A stretch of 64,000 nucleotides of DNA from Dichomitus squalens LYAD-421 SS1 (taxonomy: Eukaryota > Basidiomycota > Agaricomycetes > Polyporales > Polyporaceae), in assembly GCF_000275845.1 (NCBI RefSeq), contig NW_006766884.1, positions 1,606,357 through 1,670,356 on the forward strand. Direction: 5' to 3'. The translations under genes and the position numbers were made by a program. Shown here one piece after another: positions 59,144 to 64,000 of the stretch. The notes below the pieces were generated by a model that did not search any database, was not told the origin of the DNA, and saw nothing but the letters and a program-made list of their open reading frames with translations. Position 1 is the first letter of the stretch. The number at the start of each line of letters is the position of its first letter.

Positions 59144-59910
59144 ATGAGGACCTTTGCTTCGACCGGCGCTCTCGTGCTCTGCGCGTCCTGTACGTCTCCT
59201 ATCAAGCTCAAGGACGAAGACACTGATAGATGGGGTCTGGCGCATTTTCCACAGTCGCGGTGGCGCAAACGACGCTCTACATCCCCGGGTTCGACCCGCA
59301 AGCCATCACCGCCGACGAAGTCGGCACGGACGCGTCGGGCCACACGACCTGGGTGATCGGCCCGGGCGTGACCAGCGGGACGTACGAGGACGCTCCTGGG
59401 ATTATCGGCTCCGGTGCGTCCCTCCTCGCTCTTCTCGTCTTCTAGCCTGTCCAGAACCGTTTCTTACGCACGCATCACACAGCTACGCTCGTCGCCGGCG
59501 CGAGCGACGCGCACCTCGTGTGGAACGACCCGGTCGACAGCCTGTTCCTGTCCGAGGACTGCGCCATCAACGGGGGCATCGCCGTCTGCACGGCCGTCGC
59601 CTCTGTGGAGGGCGTCATCTCGACGGCGATCGAGACGGAGACCGCGACGGGCTTCGTCGTGCAGGGCAACTCGGCCGCGCCGACGGCGGCCGCGCCTGGG
59701 GGGAGCTCGGGGTCGAACACGGCTGCGGCGACTGGCTCGACGCCCAGCGCGGGATCCGCTGCGACGTCGGGCGCTTCGAAGACGGGGAGCGCGGGGGCGT
59801 CGCAGACGAGCGTGAGCGCGAGCGGGAATGGGAACGGGGCGGGGAGGATGGAGATGTCGACGGGGCTTTCTCTCGGAGTCGTGGGCCTCATTTCTGCTTT
59901 GTTCGTTTGA
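59144..59910 (+). CDS. Small secreted, probably GPI-anchored Ser/Thr/Ala-rich protein
   Basis: About 210 residues in three exons. Exon 1 encodes a signal peptide (MRTFASTGALVLCAS, then F/AVAQ after the first intron, cleavage likely after VAQ). The mature part begins TTLYIPGFDPQAITADEVGT and continues TTWVIGPGVTSGTYEDAPGI, ATLVAGASDAHLVWNDPVDS, CAINGGIAVCTAVASVEGVI. A Ser/Thr/Ala/Gly-rich region follows, ending in a hydrophobic tail (GLSLGVVGLISALFV), the usual GPI-attachment layout. Such proteins with a compact domain then a Ser/Thr stalk are common at basidiomycete cell surfaces. No enzyme motif is seen. Two Cys are present in the mature part (CAINGGIAVC) and could pair. Confidence 0.72.
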
Positions 59911-60330
59911 GGGCGGGTGTTGTGTACGGTGTTTATGTTTTTGGTCACTCGTTTGTACAGGGAATACGGGTATAATGCATTCTGTTTCGGATGCAACCTT
60001 GTTTGCTATGGGGGACGGGAGCTGTCACGGCGTGACGGAGCGCGTCCGGCTGAGAGAGGCGCGTTTCTGGCGCGCGTTTGGGCGGGAAACTGCAAGTGGA
60101 AGCGGTGGCGCAGCGGACGCTCTTTCGGGGCCTTCTTCTTCTATTACTTTCCCGCTCTCTCTCCTCCCGCTCTCGCCGCCGTCCAGCTGGCCGTCTCTTA
60201 ACCACTCTGTGCACCCTATCTCCGTCTTCAATCTCTACTACCGCTTGGAATAGTTCTGCTAGCTTGGCGAACCCTCTCAATCTCCCTCGTCTGCCTCCGA
60301 AACCTTCGGGCGGGTCACACCGGCACCCAC
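59911..60330. other. Intergenic region, promoter of the PWWP-like gene
   Basis: 420 bp. Pyrimidine-rich from about 60120 to the next start codon, as expected for a 5' leader. No gene seen. Confidence 0.45.
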
Positions 60331-63300
60331 ATGTCTCCAGACCAACTGGCATCGGACTCGGTCGCAAGCAAGATCGTGCCGCGGCGCGCGGCCGCGCAGA
60401 AGGCTTCCAAGCTTGCCGCGGAACAGTTGGACAGTGACGAGGAAGACCGTGGTGGTCCGTTTCGGGAGCCCTCGACTCCTAAGAGCCCGGTCAAGGTCAC
60501 GTATGGCGGAAAGCGCAAGTACAAGCGAACCCCGACCAATGCCCACGCTGGGTCGTCTCGTGCGCACTCGCGGAGCCTGTCTCTTGTCGAGTCGTCTCCG
60601 AACAGACCTCGGGCGACCAACGTCGGCCGTGGGCGCGGTGGCTGGCGCGGACGTGGCGCAAGCGGTCAGAAGCACGCACGGACAAGGTCTGGCTCTCATA
60701 TATCCTCTATCGAGAACGAGTCTGTTGGGAAGTCCGATCCAGAGGTTATCATTGTCGAGGACGAGCTCGAGCTCAAGCTCGTGGTAGACATCCCTCGTCG
60801 TAACACGGCGACAGGCTCCGAGGACCGGGGCGCACACGTCAATGGAGACAAAGCACAATCATCGACGGGCAAAGGACCAAAGAAGAGGCCCATGTCGCAC
60901 ACGTCGTCCAGTGGCTCTGGTGATTTCAGCGACCTCACTCCTGTCTCTTCGCCCGAGGTCCCCTCGAAACCTTTGCAACTTCCTCCTACAATCACGCTGG
61001 CCCCCCGACTGGCTCGACAGTTCTTGCGTGTTCAATCCCAGATGCAGCCTGCCACGGTGCCAGAATTCCAGCCCCAGCCGCTGAAACAGTCCAAGTCGCT
61101 CGACGACATATTCGCTTTGGATTCCGGGTCTTCGGAATCGGAGGACGACATGGACGCGACCGACGTGGGGAGCCTCGTCTGGGTCAGCCTTGATCTGGAA
61201 GGACATCTTGCGGATGCTACTTCCAAGGAGGACACGATGTGGTGGCCGGCGAAGGTTCTTACAGACTGGCCATGTATATGCTTCGAAGCTTATGATAACC
61301 ACGTTGCTATCTCCAGGTCGTTTTACCTAAACCGCTCATGCGTGTGTCGCTGTTCGGCGACCCTCCAGGTCCCCACCAGCTCGACATTCCTAGCCCGTCG
61401 GCCTACAACGTTCGCTCTATAGAGCTCGATGGTCACATCCGGTTCGACGAGAACGACTACCGCCCTTCACGACGGAAGAAAGTGCAGTCTTCTCCGCGCA
61501 AGAAGCGGAAATTCGACCTCGACATCGCGTGGCGAGAGGCTCGCAATGCTATGATCAGCGTCTACGAAGGTAATGACGACGAGGTTGCACCCGGCTCTTC
61601 CCGCTACGCCTCTGGCTCCTCGCGTCGCACGAACGGCACGAGGGGAAAGGGGAAAGCGCACGCCGACCCGAAAGGCAAGGGCAAGGCCAAAGCTTCCGAC
61701 TCCGACATGGACACCGGCGAGGGCTTCGGCCTGGGCCTGGCCTTCGGCGTCGATCTGGACTCTAAGGCTGAGCGACAGTGGCGGGCGCCGTCGCCGAACC
61801 CGCTGCTCGAGATCCCCGGGGAGCTCATCCTGGCGCGGGAGTCGAGGACAAAGAGGCAGTATTGGCCGGCGAAGATCCTCGCGTACGTGCGGCCGACGAG
61901 GCCGTCGCAGAAGCCGAAGTACAAAGTCGTGTTCTTCGACGGCATCGTGAAGCAGATCGAGCCCGACCTGTTCTGCACGACGACCGACGACGATTTCGCG
62001 ACGTGCAATGTACGTTCCCTCGAGCTTGTCCCGCCATCAACGTCACGCATATAGGCTCTCTGTCCGATCTGACACATTTTCATATTATATTACAAATTGC
62101 AGATGGGCGACTCGACAGGGCACTACGGGCTCGACGCGGACAACGACGCCCTGGAACACGCCACCGCGGCCGCCGAAGACTTCACGCGCCCCTTCGCGCC
62201 AGAGGACGAGGCGACGCTCCGCGCGCCCAGCCCGCTCCCCGCCTTGCCCGCCCCCGGCCCGATCGCGTTCGAGACCGAGCTGAGCGTGGCCGAGCAGTTC
62301 GAGTACGTCAAGCCCGTGCTCGCCGCGGTGCTCGACGACGCCTACGGCCCCGCGAAGGCACGCAACGAGGGGTTCATGCGCGGGGGCGGGGCGCGGAGGA
62401 AGGTGCTCGACGCGGTGCCGCCGCGGGGGAGCTTGACGGCGATGGAGAAGGAGGAGGTCGCGTTCTTGGTGCGCTCGTGGGCGTGGCGAATGGAGAAGCG
62501 GAGGGAGATGGGGCTGCAAGTCGAGTATCCGCGCGACAGGCTGTTCCCTCCTCCTCTGCCTCGTGCCAGGGAGGAACGTGCTACCGGAAAATTGGCCGCT
62601 GCCGATGGCGAGGTGAGCGCTATCCTTTCTGTTCCTCCAAAACGGCGGCCGCTGCGCTTGGGCGGTCTTTGGTGGACTGTGTATGTACTGATCTAACGGC
62701 CGTGGTTCTCGTAGGGCGGCGACGATGACGCTGACAGCGTGCTCACGCCGACATCAGAGCTGTCCTGTGATGACACCGAGGTGACCGCTATATTTTCCGG
62801 TGATGGCTCGACAAAACTCCTAATTGTGTACATGATCTACCCGCTCAGCCGCTTCCTCCTTCGGAACCTGAGGCACCTCCGTCGTCTTTTGCTCCGACGG
62901 AAAACGACACGGACGTGCGTATTATTATGTATTGTGTTGCGAGATGGTCAGAATCCAGACGCTGAGGCACCCTGCATGCAGGACGAGAAGGTTATGTCTG
63001 CGTCTGGCCGGCAAGACGTTCCGGATCATGAGGTTTGTGGGGGTTTCAAGACCTCTCCGCAGTCTTTCTAGACGGCTGCCATTAAACGATGTGATACGCA
63101 GCTCGCAGCACCAGTTCCTGAAAATGGCACCGCCGTAATTGTCAGCCCTATGGCAGAGCACCGGAGCTCAACCGAAGTACGTGCTATCTCTTGCCCACCG
63201 GGCCGTATGTTCTGCATGGGTTCTCAACGTACGCACACGCACATGCGTAGGATGCACCCATGCCCCCGTCTGCGCAGATCCAAGACACAGACCCGGCAGC

Positions 63301-63849
63301 AATCGTCCCGGTTCCAGAAGACGGCCAGGAAGCCAACGACAAGCGAGCGGCTCCGGTTGATGATTCAGTCGCGGCTGCGCGTCCCCCTTCGCCGCCGCTA
63401 TTGACTGCACGCAGGACGTTCCACGACCTAGATGCTGTGGAGAAAATAACGGTCAGATTAGCTCCAGATTATCTGGAAACGTTCGGCTAGCTGACTGGGG
63501 TCCTTGCCTTTCTGTTGTTCCTGCGACCCTGCACCATAACATTGCTCCGTGCGACGATGACGCTGCGCAGTACTGCAACAACATCCTGCTGCAAGAGGCG
63601 ATCCTCCAGCTGCTTCTGTGGCGCACGGGGCAACGCAAGGTGTTGGGGCTCCTCGAGCCTCAAGAGGAAGAACGCTTACACGCCAGAGCCACGGAGGAGG
63701 GCGACAAGACGAATTGGGTGCACGACATCCTACGGTTGCGACAGGCAGTAGAGAAGACGATGCTCCCACCGGCAAAACCCAGCTCGAAGAGGGACGGGAG
63801 TGTTGCCGTCGGCACAATCCGCCCGGGGCGAACTCGAAGAGGAGTTTGA
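60331..63849 (+). CDS. Uncharacterised protein with two PWWP/Tudor-like segments
   Basis: Long, mostly disordered protein of about 1000 residues. The N-terminus is basic, with an RGG-type patch (GRGRGGWRGRGASGQK). A first PWWP-like segment starts GSLVWVSLDLEG and MWWPAKV near 61150-61250, and continues after an intron as RVSLFG and NVRSIELDGHIRFDENDY. A basic KRKFDLDIAWREARNAM block follows. A second similar segment is ELILARESRTKRQYWPAKIL, YKVVFFDGIVKQIEPDLF (61820-61980). The 3' part is a chain of short exons (DADSVLTPTSELSCDDTE, PLPPSEPEAPPSSFAPTEN, VMSASGRQDVPDHE) ending in a helical exon QYCNNILLQEAILQLLLWRT and NWVHDILRLRQAVEKTMLPP. PWWP and Tudor modules bind methylated histone tails and DNA, so a chromatin role is likely but inferred. 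I do not recognise a named orthologue. Borders after 62600 are approximate. Confidence 0.68.
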
Positions 63850-64000
63850 ATGACTTGCTTTTGCTTGAACTTTGAATGTGAGTCTCGAACTGTATCCCTT
63901 CATGCCGTACTCACTCGTTTGGCCTGAAGAAAGGTTTACGGAGCTCTACGAACCTTGTTGCTATCTCTCTATCTATCTACACAAGAACCAATGCGGACAG

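Overview
This window is nuclear DNA from a filamentous basidiomycete, most likely an Agaricomycete of the polypore or mushroom type. I infer this from compact genes broken by many introns of about 50-65 nt with GT...AG ends and CTAAC-like branch sites, GC-rich coding DNA, and proteins typical of that group: a DNMT1-type methyltransferase with RFTS and two BAH domains, a Zn2Cys6 regulator of PriB type, and arrestin, HSF and Cdc4 orthologues. No prokaryotic, viral or clearly intact transposon gene was found. All products were assigned by reading the protein, without a database search.

Layout, left to right: DNMT1-type cytosine methyltransferase (+, 542-5299); an ECM15/MTH1187-family small protein (-, 5319-6045); GID5/ARMC8 (+, 6344-9151); pyruvate dehydrogenase E1 alpha (+, 9438-10895); COA1 (-, 11073-11918); COG6 (+, 12156-14727); heat shock factor (+, 15017-17351); alpha-arrestin (-, 18244-22512); ATG9 (+, 23012-26323); IML2/TTC39 (-, 26743-29568); IRS4/TAX4-like EH protein (+, 29763-31495); dephospho-CoA kinase (+, 32052-32950); SCD6/LSM14 (-, 33221-34802) with two candidate C/D snoRNAs in its introns; PGS1 (+, 34974-36898); D-aminoacyl-tRNA deacylase (-, 37551-38795); PPIL1-type cyclophilin (+, 39041-39795); CDC4/FBXW7 (-, 41401-44277); a stretch of almost 10 kb with no gene I can support (44278-54185); a Zn2Cys6 transcription factor (+, 54186-57962); a small GPI-type secreted protein (+, 59144-59910); and a chromatin-reader-like protein with two PWWP/Tudor-like segments (+, 60331-63849).

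Most genes are housekeeping: mitochondrial (PDA1, COA1, PGS1, IML2), membrane traffic and autophagy (COG6, arrestin, ATG9), ubiquitin ligases (GID5, CDC4) and RNA (SCD6, PPIL1, DTD). They do not form a pathway cluster. Six of the seven minus-strand genes are head-to-head with a plus-strand partner less than 500 bp away.

Three observations stand out. (1) The 3' half of the methyltransferase gene is almost free of CpG (14 by hand count in 2520 nt), while flanking DNA is CpG-rich, with an abrupt edge near 5400. (2) Two consecutive SCD6/LSM14 introns carry diverged copies of a ~90-nt element with C and D boxes and a guide complementary to a conserved 18S rRNA segment. (3) A 5-nt exon is needed to complete the ECM15-family protein, and an 8-nt exon is likely in the methyltransferase gene.
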